Shown here: positions 38,926 through 46,978 of the stretch, in pieces
Position numbering within the stretch: position 1 is the first letter of the stretch
How the letters are laid out: each line of letters starts with the position of its first letter
From: Candidatus Gottesmanbacteria bacterium
Lineage (GTDB): Bacteria > Patescibacteriota > Microgenomatia > JACOXO01
Direction of reading: 5' to 3'
NCBI GenBank assembly: GCA_016182365.1
Contig: JACOXO010000016.1
Span: forward strand, 1 to 53,438
Length of the DNA: 53,438 nucleotides
The notes under the pieces: model-generated
What the model was told of the DNA's origin: nothing
Database searches by the model: none
The model's input: only the letters and a program-made list of their open reading frames with translations
Position numbers and translations under genes: made by a program

Positions 38926-40923
38926 ATGAAAAAGATATTTTTAATTGTTTTCTTAATTTTATATCTAATATTAGGATCTTCAAAATATTCTTATTCAGCT
39001 GAAGGACGATGCGGGAATATAGAAATAACTCGGACGGTAAATAATGAAAATATCAATTTTCCCTCTGATGACAATAGAATTTATCCTGGCGATACTGACA
39101 TAAGTCTAATGATACAAATACAAGGCGATGTTAACCCGAACAATTATTACTCATATTATGTCAAGAGGGTAAACGATTCAAATAATGGTGGTTGGATTAA
39201 GGCAGAACAAAATGGGGTAAACATCGGATCTACTTTAGGAGTTAGACGCGACAACAATGGATATATTAATTTAAATGTTAAGCCAGGAAATGTTTATAAC
39301 AAGCGTAATCCTGGAGTTCAACGAGATAATGATATATCTTTAATTCCAAATTTAGAAAATCCTATCAACTGGAATGATGATGATCTGATAATACAGATCA
39401 TTGAAACTCAGGGAGAAATACCTAGATTAGATGCCTCTCCTGAAAATGTAGTGTGTGAAGTCCAACTTAAACCAACAATCAACTGTAATGAATATGAGAA
39501 TTATTATTTTGCTCAGGGCAGTAACGGTTTCGCTATGAGTTTTAGAAATAATAATTTTATTCCTCCTACAAACAACGAGAATAGTTTTTATTTTGAACTA
39601 AAAACCCCTAGTCTGGAGAGGAATGCTGCAGATAAAAGAAACGCCACTACGAATTTTAGCACTCCTGATTTAAAAATATTTGCTTTACGTAACAGCGGAG
39701 AAAATAGTGCTTTTTGGGGTACTGATCCCACATATATAGGTTCTGGGAAACTAATACTGAGTTACTATAATAAAGCTATTTGCCAACAACCTTATCTTAG
39801 TCTCAATAAAGAATATGAACAACAACTCTCACAATGCAAAATTACAGCCGAAGTTGACAACGACTTAAATTATACAGGTAATATAATAATTGAAAACACA
39901 CCAACTAAGATATTAGATAGTCGACAGCTTGATTGGTTAGATACGGGTAAATCAACTGCTCTTCCTAATGGCACTATTATATACGCATCGCCTTACGTTA
40001 TTGCGCTACCGTTAAGTGATTATAACTCATTATTTACTTTGCAAAATCAATCGCAGTCACCAACTCTACATCCCACTAATGTATCTGGAATATATAGCTT
40101 TGACAAAAATATTTTAAGTAATGATCCGTTAGCATGTTTCAATGATAATCAAACAAATTGTTTTAAAATTAACAATAATGTCAAAAGTAATCTAAATAAA
40201 AATCTTACTGCGAACGAGAAATATTTTTTTTCTATTGTCTATGATGTCTCAGGTATAGGGGGTCAAATTGCTTATAAAATTCCATGTCAAACAGTGTTTG
40301 AGTACACACAAGGAGGTAAAATAACTACCTACCCCACGCCTACAGCGTACCCAACGATTGCCTACTCTGCAGACACTCCTACTCCCCTTCCAAGAAATGC
40401 ATTGTGCAATGCAATTAAAGACCCTGATGAAAAGAGTAAATGTACCACATGTATTGGCAATAACGAGGATAATTCAAGCGCACAAGGAGTGTGGACGGGA
40501 ATAGGGTGCATAGAAACCGGCATTAGTCAGTTTATATCCAGATTTTTCTCAATTGGCCTGGGTTTAGCAGGCGGAATTGCCCTTCTATTTTTTATCTATG
40601 GAGGATTTTTGGTATTGACATCTCAAGGAAATGCAGAACAAGTTCAGCAAGGAAGGGAGATTATAACTTCTGCAATAGCCGGACTTTTACTTATTATCTT
40701 TTCTGTCTTTATATTACGTTTAATCTCAATCGATATATTAAAATTACCAGGTTTCGAAACTAATGACGTGTGTTCAGAATCAGGAGGAGAATGTAGCTTA
40801 AGTTGCGATAACAACGATAAATATACAGGCGTGATAATATTAAAAAATTCTTCAGAAGACTCTGACCGGTTGATTCAATGCAAAGTTGATGATCAAGATG
40901 CTTTATGTTGCCAACTTAAGTAG
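38926..40923 (+). CDS. Large ectodomain-pilin fusion (T4SS_pilin C-terminus)
   Basis: 665 residues. After a signal peptide (about 1-25) comes a ~450-residue outside domain rich in Asn, Asp and Ser (NITRTVNN-type beta segments, several Cys, a PTPTAYPTIAYS Pro/Thr linker near residue 470). The C-terminal part then gives the pilin module: FISRFFSIGLGLAGGIALLFFIYGGFLVLTSQGN and IITSAIAGLLLIIFSVFILRLISIDILKLPGFE. A 45-residue Cys-rich tail follows. It may be a tip or adhesive subunit of the same structure as its neighbours. No named adhesin domain is recognised. Confidence 0.65.
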   Translation: MKKIFLIVFLILYLILGSSKYSYSAEGRCGNIEITRTVNNENINFPSDDNRIYPGDTDISLMIQIQGDVNPNNYYSYYVKRVNDSNNGGWIKAEQNGVNIGSTLGVRRDNNGYINLNVKPGNVYNKRNPGVQRDNDISLIPNLENPINWNDDDLIIQIIETQGEIPRLDASPENVVCEVQLKPTINCNEYENYYFAQGSNGFAMSFRNNNFIPPTNNENSFYFELKTPSLERNAADKRNATTNFSTPDLKIFALRNSGENSAFWGTDPTYIGSGKLILSYYNKAICQQPYLSLNKEYEQQLSQCKITAEVDNDLNYTGNIIIENTPTKILDSRQLDWLDTGKSTALPNGTIIYASPYVIALPLSDYNSLFTLQNQSQSPTLHPTNVSGIYSFDKNILSNDPLACFNDNQTNCFKINNNVKSNLNKNLTANEKYFFSIVYDVSGIGGQIAYKIPCQTVFEYTQGGKITTYPTPTAYPTIAYSADTPTPLPRNALCNAIKDPDEKSKCTTCIGNNEDNSSAQGVWTGIGCIETGISQFISRFFSIGLGLAGGIALLFFIYGGFLVLTSQGNAEQVQQGREIITSAIAGLLLIIFSVFILRLISIDILKLPGFETNDVCSESGGECSLSCDNNDKYTGVIILKNSSEDSDRLIQCKVDDQDALCCQLK

Positions 40924-40935
40924 TAGAATAGAAAT

Positions 40936-41292
40936 ATGGAGAAAGTTTTGAGTCAAAATTTAATATTACCAACAGTTGAACACCAACCGGGGATATCACC
41001 TGCGCCAACTATTGTGGTTTCAGGACCGTTAGATGCAGTAAGATTTCCAGATTTAGGTGCAGTAATAACTGAACTTCTTAAATACCTCTACCCTATTGCC
41101 GGGATTATATTATTTGTATATATAATTGCTGCTGGGTTTCAGTGGCTGACAGCTAGTGGTGATCCTAAGAAAATTGAGGCGGCAAGACAAAGACTTACTT
41201 ATGCAATCCTGGGATTTATCCTTCTTATAGCTTCACCCTGGGTAGCAAGAATTGTGGAACTTATTTTCTCCCCTAATGAACCGTTCTTCTAG
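40936..41292 (+). CDS. Short pilin (TrbC/VirB2-like)
   Basis: 118 residues. No clear signal peptide; helices at about 48-72 (LLKYLYPIAGIILFVYIIAAGFQWLTASGDP) and 85-108 (LTYAILGFILLIASPWVARIVELIF). The TASGDPKK loop is the family hallmark. It follows the large fusion gene with a 12-base gap, so it is part of the same operon. Confidence 0.75.
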   Translation: MEKVLSQNLILPTVEHQPGISPAPTIVVSGPLDAVRFPDLGAVITELLKYLYPIAGIILFVYIIAAGFQWLTASGDPKKIEAARQRLTYAILGFILLIASPWVARIVELIFSPNEPFF

Positions 41293-41303
41293 TTTGTACA
41301 AAT

Positions 41304-41338
41304 TTGACAAATATTACAAATAGTGATATTGTAGTAAT
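41304..41338 (+). promoter_or_regulatory. Toxin-antitoxin promoter with operator-like palindrome
   Basis: TTGACA (41304-41309), a 17-base spacer and TATTGT (41327-41332) lead to the antitoxin ATG at 41342. An imperfect palindrome, ATTACAA and TTGTAGTAAT (41313-41338), covers the -10, as expected for autorepression by the antitoxin. Confidence 0.65.
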
Positions 41339-41341
41339 ACT

Positions 41342-41620
41342 ATGAAAAGTGTGAGTATAAGTGATGCCCGAAACAACCTTGCTGAACTGGTAAACCAGGT
41401 TGCTTATGGCAATCAACAAATAATAATCAAAAAAATGGGTAAACCATTAGCTATTCTTATAAACACAGAAGAATTTACTCATAAAAAAACAGTGCGTAAA
41501 ACTGGAAAACTGCCTTCATTAACCGCAGGAACAATCAAGGCTCCAAAGTCATTTGATATTACAAAAGTATTTGAAGCCATAAAAGAACCTTATGACACAA
41601 AAAGTTTACTTGGACGCTAA
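41342..41620 (+). CDS. Phd/YefM-type antitoxin
   Basis: 92 residues. SISDARNNLAELVNQVAYGNQQIIIKKMGKPLAILI is the Phd/YefM DNA-binding N-terminus. The C-terminal half, with SFDITKVFEAIKEP, should bind the toxin. It overlaps the PIN toxin gene by 29 bases. Confidence 0.88.
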   Translation: MKSVSISDARNNLAELVNQVAYGNQQIIIKKMGKPLAILINTEEFTHKKTVRKTGKLPSLTAGTIKAPKSFDITKVFEAIKEPYDTKSLLGR

Positions 41621-42044
41621 TATTCTAATTGCTCATCAAATACAAAACCATCCCTTTTACGAAAAATCGCTTGAAGTTATTGACAGTTTTTTTCAGCAGA
41701 AATTTGTTTTTGTAATCGCAAGCTTAACTATGGATGAATTTATGTACGGTACTATTCAAGCATTAAAAATTATTGATAAGAACAAAAAATTTGAATATAT
41801 AATTGATGAATTAAACAAAGCTACCCGAGCCGTATTATCGTGGGAGAATTTGGAATTAATTGATTTTCAGCATACATCATTGGAACTTTTAACAGTTATT
41901 AGTTTAATGAAAAAATATCATTTAAAACCTAGAGATGCTTTTCATCTAAGAATTATGCAGCAACAAAATATCAACAACTTTATTACTTTTGATCATGATT
42001 TTGATATTCTATTAAAATCCGGAAAAATTAATATCATTCACTGA
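41592..42044 (+). CDS. PIN-domain toxin (VapC-like)
   Basis: 150 residues. VYLDANILIAH has the first catalytic Asp (Asp8); DEFMYG and KPRDAFHLRIM and ITFDHDFD provide the further acidic residues. It should cut RNA, often tRNA, when the antitoxin is lost. Paired with the Phd-type antitoxin by overlap. Confidence 0.88.
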   Translation: MTQKVYLDANILIAHQIQNHPFYEKSLEVIDSFFQQKFVFVIASLTMDEFMYGTIQALKIIDKNKKFEYIIDELNKATRAVLSWENLELIDFQHTSLELLTVISLMKKYHLKPRDAFHLRIMQQQNINNFITFDHDFDILLKSGKINIIH

Positions 42045-42054
42045 ATGAATTCAT

Positions 42055-42213
42055 ATGTTCACAAAACACGTAACAGTATTACTTGATAAGGAAACCCACT
42101 CTATGCTTGTTGCTATTGCAAAAAGAGAAAATACAACAATAAGCGCACTTATCAGAGAAGCTATTGATTCTATGTTTAAAAGAGGTAAGAAGATTAATAA
42201 AAATTCAAGATAA
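42055..42213 (+). CDS. Ribbon-helix-helix (CopG-like) protein
   Basis: 52 residues, easily missed because of its size. FTKHVTVLLDKETHSMLVAI is a beta strand and helix, and NTTISALIREAIDSMF the second helix of an RHH fold. The C-terminus is Lys/Asn-rich. It starts 11 bases after the toxin stop, so it is co-transcribed with the toxin-antitoxin module and may help regulate it, or be a separate orphan antitoxin. Confidence 0.65.
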   Translation: MFTKHVTVLLDKETHSMLVAIAKRENTTISALIREAIDSMFKRGKKINKNSR

Positions 42214-42224
42214 AAAAATCATAT

Positions 42225-42917
42225 TTATTTCCCAAAATTCCTTTTTCTCCTCTGATATTCCTCAATTGCTTTATCAAATTCCGAAACTGTAAAATCCGGC
42301 CACAAAGTTGGAGTGAAGTAAAATTCAGTATATTCCATTTGCCAGATCATAAATCCGGAAAGCCTGATATCTCCCCCTGCTCTTATTAATAACTCAGGTT
42401 CCGGCTGCCCCGCGGTATCTAAAAATTGTCCGAAGTTTTGAGTTGTTAAATTTCGAATTTCGAATTTCGAATTTCGAATTTTTTTTATGGCTCTGATGAT
42501 TTCGTCACGCCCACCGTAATTTAAGGCAATATTGACAGTGATTTTCTTATTATTCTTTGTTTTTTCTACCCAATAAAGTGTTTTTTCATAAATATCTTTC
42601 GGAAACTCTCTTAAATTACCAATTATTTTTAACTTCACATTTTTCTGATGAAAACTGTCAACTGTTTTATCTAGGTTGTTGCGGAATAAATTTAGAAGGA
42701 ACTCAACCTCTTTTCTATCTCTCCTCCAGTTCTCAGTTGAAAATGCCCAAAATGTCAAATATGGGATTTTCAACTCAATCGATCTGTCTATTATTGGCTC
42801 AATTCTGTCCTGTCCAAATGTATGGCCTTTGAAAATTGCAAAGCCCTGTTTTTTTGCCCATCTTCGATTCCCGTCCATTATTAAGGCTACATGTTGAGGT
42901 AAATTATTTTTATCCAT
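42225..42917 (-). CDS. uppS: Undecaprenyl (polyprenyl) diphosphate synthase
   Basis: 230 residues. ALIMDGNRRWAKKQG holds the catalytic Asp (about residue 15), and FSTENWRRDRKEV, NYGGRDEI and LIRAGGDIRLSGFMIWQ the other conserved regions. It builds the C55-type lipid carrier from IPP and a short allylic primer. Residues ~147-156 (IRNSKFEIRN) come from a 7-bp tandem DNA repeat in a surface loop that varies between homologues. Located downstream of the mevalonate operon, separated by a toxin-antitoxin pair. Confidence 0.95.
   Translation of the reverse strand: MDKNNLPQHVALIMDGNRRWAKKQGFAIFKGHTFGQDRIEPIIDRSIELKIPYLTFWAFSTENWRRDRKEVEFLLNLFRNNLDKTVDSFHQKNVKLKIIGNLREFPKDIYEKTLYWVEKTKNNKKITVNIALNYGGRDEIIRAIKKIRNSKFEIRNLTTQNFGQFLDTAGQPEPELLIRAGGDIRLSGFMIWQMEYTEFYFTPTLWPDFTVSEFDKAIEEYQRRKRNFGK
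42448..42482. repeat. 7-bp tandem repeat within uppS
   Basis: The unit ATTTCGA recurs about four and a half times. In frame on the minus strand it encodes IRNSKFEIRN. Because 21 bases give exactly seven codons, repeats can expand without frameshift. Confidence 0.85.
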
Positions 42918-42928
42918 AATTAAAATAA

Positions 42929-43351
42929 TTACTTATTTAACAATTCTAAATATTCGCGAGGAGACAATATCTTTATACCTTTATAATCAGCAAATGGAAA
43001 GTGTTTCTTGTTTCCTGTTACAATATATTTAGCTAAACCCTCTATTGCACAGGCCAGTATCATGTTATCATCAGGATCGTCTTTTAATTCAGATACTTCA
43101 AGAATTCCTTCAGTAACAAAAGATTTTAAATTAAGCGTTTTTATAAATTCATTAACTTCAAAAGTTGTTTTACGAAGTAGTTTTAAAACGCCTGGTCTTA
43201 GTAAGACTTCATGCAATTCAATTATTAATTGGGGCGATGCAATCAAAACAAACTGTTGTCTTCTCCAGGCATCAAGAATCTGTCCAGGAGGCGTGTTTTG
43301 AGATTTAATTCCAGAAATAAAAACATTAGTATCAAGAACGACTCTTAACAT
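42929..43351 (-). CDS. PIN-domain toxin (PilT/COG1569 type)
   Basis: 140 residues. VVLDTNVFISGI (Asp7) starts the domain, and KDDPDDNMILACAIEG and YIVTGNKKHF follow. It belongs to the putative-toxin COG1569 type. Its start overlaps the Phd-type antitoxin end by 20 bases. Confidence 0.88.
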   Translation of the reverse strand: MLRVVLDTNVFISGIKSQNTPPGQILDAWRRQQFVLIASPQLIIELHEVLLRPGVLKLLRKTTFEVNEFIKTLNLKSFVTEGILEVSELKDDPDDNMILACAIEGLAKYIVTGNKKHFPFADYKGIKILSPREYLELLNK

Positions 43352-43646
43352 TTTTAGCTTTTCTAACCTCTCTTATTGCTTTCTCAATAATTTTTTCCGC
43401 TTCCTTAACTGACACATTTTTACTTGCTTCCCTTGCTTTGTCAATAAATTCAAATCCTTTTTCCCACTCTTCCTTTGTAAAACGCTTTGCTGGATTCATA
43501 ATTTTTTCATAATCACTGTAAGCTACAAGAGCTGCAACCGGCTTTCCATTCTTGGTAATCACAACTTTTTGATCTCCGTAAGCGACTTGGGATATTAAAT
43601 CAGAAAGTTGCTCACGAATTTCTTTTAATGGTACAACCTGACTCAT
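43332..43646 (-). CDS. Phd/YefM-type antitoxin
   Basis: 104 residues. VVPLKEIREQLSDLISQVAYGDQKVVITKNGKPVAAL is a Phd N-terminus similar to the other antitoxin in this window. The C-terminal helix (EAEKIIEKAIREVRKAK) should bind its PIN partner. AAAAGGAG lies before the ATG. Confidence 0.88.
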   Translation of the reverse strand: MSQVVPLKEIREQLSDLISQVAYGDQKVVITKNGKPVAALVAYSDYEKIMNPAKRFTKEEWEKGFEFIDKAREASKNVSVKEAEKIIEKAIREVRKAKNVKSRS

Positions 43647-43677
43647 AAAACTCCTTTTCTAAATTAATAATATACCA

Positions 43678-43706
43678 AGTATAACAAAAAGTTATAAACA
43701 TTACAA
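43678..43706 (-). promoter_or_regulatory. Promoter of the minus-strand toxin-antitoxin module
   Basis: On the minus strand TTGTAA, a 17-base spacer and TATACT match the sigma-70 pattern, upstream of the antitoxin. So this module can be transcribed separately from the mevalonate operon ahead of it. Confidence 0.65.
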
Positions 43707-43710
43707 GTAT

Positions 43711-44676
43711 TTAAACTATTAAGTGTGCTCCTTTTGCAGGCTTATTTATAATAATATCCCTAATCACGTCTAGTTCTTTTAATTTTTTAGTTAATTTATT
43801 CAGATTCTTTTTTTCAACCAGTATATGGACATCCTGGCCGGTATTGATTGTGAAATATGCTTCCAGACCGTCAGTCCTTAGTCTTTTTACAAATTTCATA
43901 ACTGTCAAACTCTCGGCTGTCCAATATATAAGTGAGGGGTGTGAAGTTAGCATTACAGCGTGCATTTCCAATGCTTCGGCTTCGCTCAGCACACCCAATC
44001 TAGTAAAATCTTTAATTTTCAAAGCTTGTTTGCATTCCTCTATCTTCTTTTTCATTCCCAAAAGTCTGGTTTGAAAAAATGGACTGGTATCTACTAATTT
44101 CTGCCCTTCGGTACTCCCTACTTCTTTTTTATTTTTACTAACTACAACCACAACATCATATATTTCCCAATATGATGGTGGGTATAAAGATACTGAATAT
44201 GATGTGCTACTTGTATCACCGTCTAACCACTCAACAATTCCATCAGGAATTGACCTGCATGCAGAACCAGAACCCTGTCTTGCCAGAATTGATAACTCCT
44301 TTTCTGACAAAGATAATCCAATACTTTTTGTAGCAGCAAGCGATAATGATGCAAAAACTGAAGCTGATGCTGAAAGACCTGTGGCAACAGGAAAATTGTT
44401 CTCAATTGCAACTTTTGCCCTGGTAGTTTTTTTAGCCAGCTCTCTTACTCTATCTAAATGACCACTAACTCTTAAAAGAACTTGGTTATCCTCTTTACCG
44501 TTAAATAAAACCTTGTCTTTTGTTAATTTGTCATTAAACTCAACAGTTGTTTTTGTTAACAGGTTGCTTAAATTCATACTAATGCTTCCGTTTTGGGGAA
44601 GCCTTAGAATCTCATCTTTCTTACCCCAGTATTTTATAAACGCGATATTAGAAGGTGCTATAGCTGTATACTTCAT
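43711..44676 (-). CDS. mvaD: Diphosphomevalonate decarboxylase-like protein
   Basis: 321 residues. SNIAFIKYWGKKDE holds the Lys of the active site, ATGLSASASVFASLSLA is the ATP loop and GSACRSIPDGIVEW includes the substrate-binding Arg. In known decarboxylases the catalytic Asp lies in a DAGPN motif; here the same place reads INTGQDVHILVE with Asn278. So the role as decarboxylase is likely from context but not certain. It gives IPP as the last step of the pathway. It is the last enzyme gene of the mevalonate unit. Confidence 0.85.
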   Translation of the reverse strand: MKYTAIAPSNIAFIKYWGKKDEILRLPQNGSISMNLSNLLTKTTVEFNDKLTKDKVLFNGKEDNQVLLRVSGHLDRVRELAKKTTRAKVAIENNFPVATGLSASASVFASLSLAATKSIGLSLSEKELSILARQGSGSACRSIPDGIVEWLDGDTSSTSYSVSLYPPSYWEIYDVVVVVSKNKKEVGSTEGQKLVDTSPFFQTRLLGMKKKIEECKQALKIKDFTRLGVLSEAEALEMHAVMLTSHPSLIYWTAESLTVMKFVKRLRTDGLEAYFTINTGQDVHILVEKKNLNKLTKKLKELDVIRDIIINKPAKGAHLIV

Positions 44677-44740
44677 AAGATCAAAAGATCATAGGATCAA
44701 CAGATCAAGACATTAATTTTTGTTCTTTTGATCTATTGTT
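44677..44740. repeat. GATC-rich micro-repeats between mvaD and the GHMP kinase
   Basis: The gap and the ends of both genes are built of variants of GATCAAAAG and GATCTTTTG. The same motif family fills 45653-45680 and 46919-46978. Confidence 0.7.
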
Positions 44741-45682
44741 CTATTGATCTCTTTCTGTTCTCACTCCTTCAGCATTTGTTTTAACATTAATAATCTCTCC
44801 TCCAGATTCAGTTATGGCTTTTTCAACTGATTTTTTTCTATCCTCATTTACCAAAGCGATCATACAATCTCCTCCTCCTGCTCCTGATAACTTTGCTCCC
44901 CATGCGCCGTTTGAAATTGCACTCTTACACATTTTATCAAGAAGGGGTGTACTTACACCTAACTTTTGTAAAAGATTATGGTTTTTAGTCATCAATAAAC
45001 CCAATTGCTGATAGTCTTTATTTTTTAAACTAATACTGGCTTTATCAACAATTAAAGTCATTTGCTTAAATAGCGAATCCAGCTTGGCTCTTGATTTATT
45101 ATATTCCTGCCTTACTTTATTGATAAGAGTTGGAGTATCTGCTTTTACTCCACTGTAACCTACAACTAAAGGCAACCGGCTACTTTTAATTTTTTCAATT
45201 TTTTTACCGCCTTTTATATAATAAATAATTCCTCCATAAGTTGCTGCGGCAACGTCAAAACCTGAGCCGACTTTTTGAATATTAAGTACTATCTGATAAC
45301 TTAATTTAAAAATCTCTCCCTTAGAAAGATTTATATTAAACAGTTTGCTTAGACCTTCAACTAGGGCAACAGTAACAGCTGATGATGAACCTAAACCTAC
45401 TCTATGGGAAAAATCACCATTAGTTGTTACTTTAACTGAAGAATTAATATTAAATTTTTTCTTAAATAAATTTAAAGTCTCTATTACAAATTTAGTTTCT
45501 TTTACCTGGGGAGCTATAACTTGATCATTATTACCATTTATAAACTCAACTGTCACATACATTCTGGTATCCATGGCTGTAACTATGCAAGGATAGCCAT
45601 AAACAACAGCGTGATCGCCGAATAATAACAATTTACCCGGAGCAGAAACTTTGATCTTTTGATCTTTTGATCTTTTGATCAC
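44741..45682 (-). CDS. GHMP kinase, probable phosphomevalonate kinase
   Basis: 313 residues. KVSAPGKLLLFGDHAVVYGYPCIVTAM is the GHMP start, VGLGSSSAVTVALVEGL the ATP loop, and GSGFDVAAATYGGIIYY resembles phosphomevalonate kinase more than mevalonate kinase. GAKLSGAGGGDCMIAL is the C-terminal GHMP motif. The first ten residues (IKRSKDQKIK) come from GATCTTTT repeats. It probably adds the second phosphate. Assignment between the two GHMP kinases in this unit rests on motif resemblance and order. Confidence 0.75.
   Translation of the reverse strand: MIKRSKDQKIKVSAPGKLLLFGDHAVVYGYPCIVTAMDTRMYVTVEFINGNNDQVIAPQVKETKFVIETLNLFKKKFNINSSVKVTTNGDFSHRVGLGSSSAVTVALVEGLSKLFNINLSKGEIFKLSYQIVLNIQKVGSGFDVAAATYGGIIYYIKGGKKIEKIKSSRLPLVVGYSGVKADTPTLINKVRQEYNKSRAKLDSLFKQMTLIVDKASISLKNKDYQQLGLLMTKNHNLLQKLGVSTPLLDKMCKSAISNGAWGAKLSGAGGGDCMIALVNEDRKKSVEKAITESGGEIINVKTNAEGVRTERDQ
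45653..45680. repeat. GATCTTTT tandem repeats at a GHMP kinase start
   Basis: GATCTTTT occurs three times plus a partial copy. It covers the junction with the upstream mevalonate kinase stop and is read as the N-terminal coding region of the downstream kinase. Confidence 0.85.
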
Positions 45683-46641
45683 TTGACTTCTAATCTCACT
45701 CCTTCTTCACCAAGAGCTATTGAATGAACTATATATTTATACTTCTTGGCAATTTTTTGAATTAATTTTTCATCTCTTGTATAACAAAGCATAAGTCCAA
45801 CAGGCCCTTTACTGCCTCCCCCTCCACAGATTTTTACTGCCCAGCCAGCATCTTCTATATCCTTAATAAGCGGCATAACTTTTAAAGATACAGCGCCCAA
45901 TGCCTCAAGCGTTCTTTGTCCGTTTCTGATCGCTTGCAATAAAAGAGGTTCATCGCCTGTTTTTAATGCCATCGTCATGTCTTTTACCGCTCTCTCGTTT
46001 TCATCCAAAAGTCTTGCTGCCTTATCAGGATTTTTCTTAATAAAGTCAGAGACAATTGCTATCATTTCTCCTGTATGTTCAACTGGGCTGCCGGTATCAA
46101 TTAATATAAAGCTGCCAAGTTTTTTTGAAGGCTTAAATGGAAGCTGCCAAACACTTTTTAAGAACTCTAATTCTTTCCTATACCAAATAAAGCCGCCGAA
46201 AGTAACTGTAGTATTATCTCCTCCTGAAGGATTGCCATGTTTTTTCTTTTCCACTTCATAGGCCAATTCATTTATAAGCAGGGGGTTCCATACTTTTTTA
46301 AGATAGTATAAAAGTGCTCCAAGTGTAGCTACAGAAACTGCTGCAGATGAACCAGCGTGTCTGCCAATAGGAATTTGGGAAGAAACACTAATTATTACTT
46401 TTGGTTTTTTTGTCAACTTAAGTTTATTACAAACAATTTTTACTGATTCGTTAATAAGCAAATCACTGTCTGCTTTAATGGAAAAATTTGTCGATGGTTT
46501 AACAGTTGCATACAGCCGCCAGTTAATCGCGCTTATAAGTGCTGGTTTACCATGAACAATAGCATGTTCTCCCATTAGATTAATTTTCCCAGGTACGGAA
46601 ACCGTAACACTACTTGGAGATGAGTTTGAATTTTGCACCAT
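45679..46641 (-). CDS. mvk: Mevalonate kinase-like GHMP kinase
   Basis: About 320 residues from the ATG at 46641; a GTG further upstream (46677) is less likely. VSVPGKINLMGEHAIVHGKPALI is the N-terminal motif, GRHAGSSAAVSVATLGALL the ATP loop, HGNPSGGDNTTVTFGGFIWY the substrate region, and KICGGGGSKGPVGLML the C-terminal motif. The first kinase of the lower mevalonate pathway. Its start overlaps the DUF35 gene by 32 bases and its stop overlaps the next kinase by 4. Confidence 0.85.
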   Translation of the reverse strand: MVQNSNSSPSSVTVSVPGKINLMGEHAIVHGKPALISAINWRLYATVKPSTNFSIKADSDLLINESVKIVCNKLKLTKKPKVIISVSSQIPIGRHAGSSAAVSVATLGALLYYLKKVWNPLLINELAYEVEKKKHGNPSGGDNTTVTFGGFIWYRKELEFLKSVWQLPFKPSKKLGSFILIDTGSPVEHTGEMIAIVSDFIKKNPDKAARLLDENERAVKDMTMALKTGDEPLLLQAIRNGQRTLEALGAVSLKVMPLIKDIEDAGWAVKICGGGGSKGPVGLMLCYTRDEKLIQKIAKKYKYIVHSIALGEEGVRLEVK

Positions 46642-46918
46642 AAGGTATAACGCCTTCCCGATCAGTTTTTTTGACACGCCTTAAAACCACTTCAACAACT
46701 GCCCCAATTTTTACTTTATCAAGATCACAATCAACGATGCTTGCTGTTAATTTAGATTTTCCAAAGCTAGCCAGAGCCACAGGATAAGGAACCTGTCCTT
46801 CAAAACCAGAAGGAGGAACAAAAATTATGGTAAAACTTTCAATCACTCCAATTTTGCCTATAAGAGAAGCTATTTTTTTCTGATTTCTCCAAATTTTAAC
46901 TGGCGAGATGTTATTCAT
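46610..46918 (-). CDS. DUF35 OB-fold acyl-CoA-binding partner protein, lacking the zinc ribbon
   Basis: 102 residues. ESFTIIFVPPSGFEGQVPYPVALASF, then IVDCDLDKVKIGAVVEVVLRR and IPYGAKFKLI, match the OB-fold part of DUF35. In archaea this protein bridges thiolase and HMG-CoA synthase in a complex. The usual Cys-rich rubredoxin-like zinc ribbon is absent: the protein goes from SPVKIWRNQKK straight into the OB part. It could still bind CoA but has lost a metal site. Confidence 0.82.
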   Translation of the reverse strand: MNNISPVKIWRNQKKIASLIGKIGVIESFTIIFVPPSGFEGQVPYPVALASFGKSKLTASIVDCDLDKVKIGAVVEVVLRRVKKTDREGVIPYGAKFKLISK

Positions 46919-46978
46919 AAAATCAAGAGATCAAAAGAACAAGAGAACAAAAAATAATAAAAAATTTGATCATATGAT
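46919..46978. repeat. GATC-rich micro-repeats between thiolase and DUF35 genes
   Basis: Copies of GATCAAAAGAACAAGAGAAC and GATCATATGATC fill the gap. The end of the thiolase (KRAKDQ) is also coded by this repeat family. Confidence 0.7.

Noticed and set aside
46642-46677. Upstream GTG start for mevalonate kinase
   Set aside because: It would add 12 residues with no counterpart in the family and deepen the overlap with the DUF35 gene; the ATG at 46641 is preferred.
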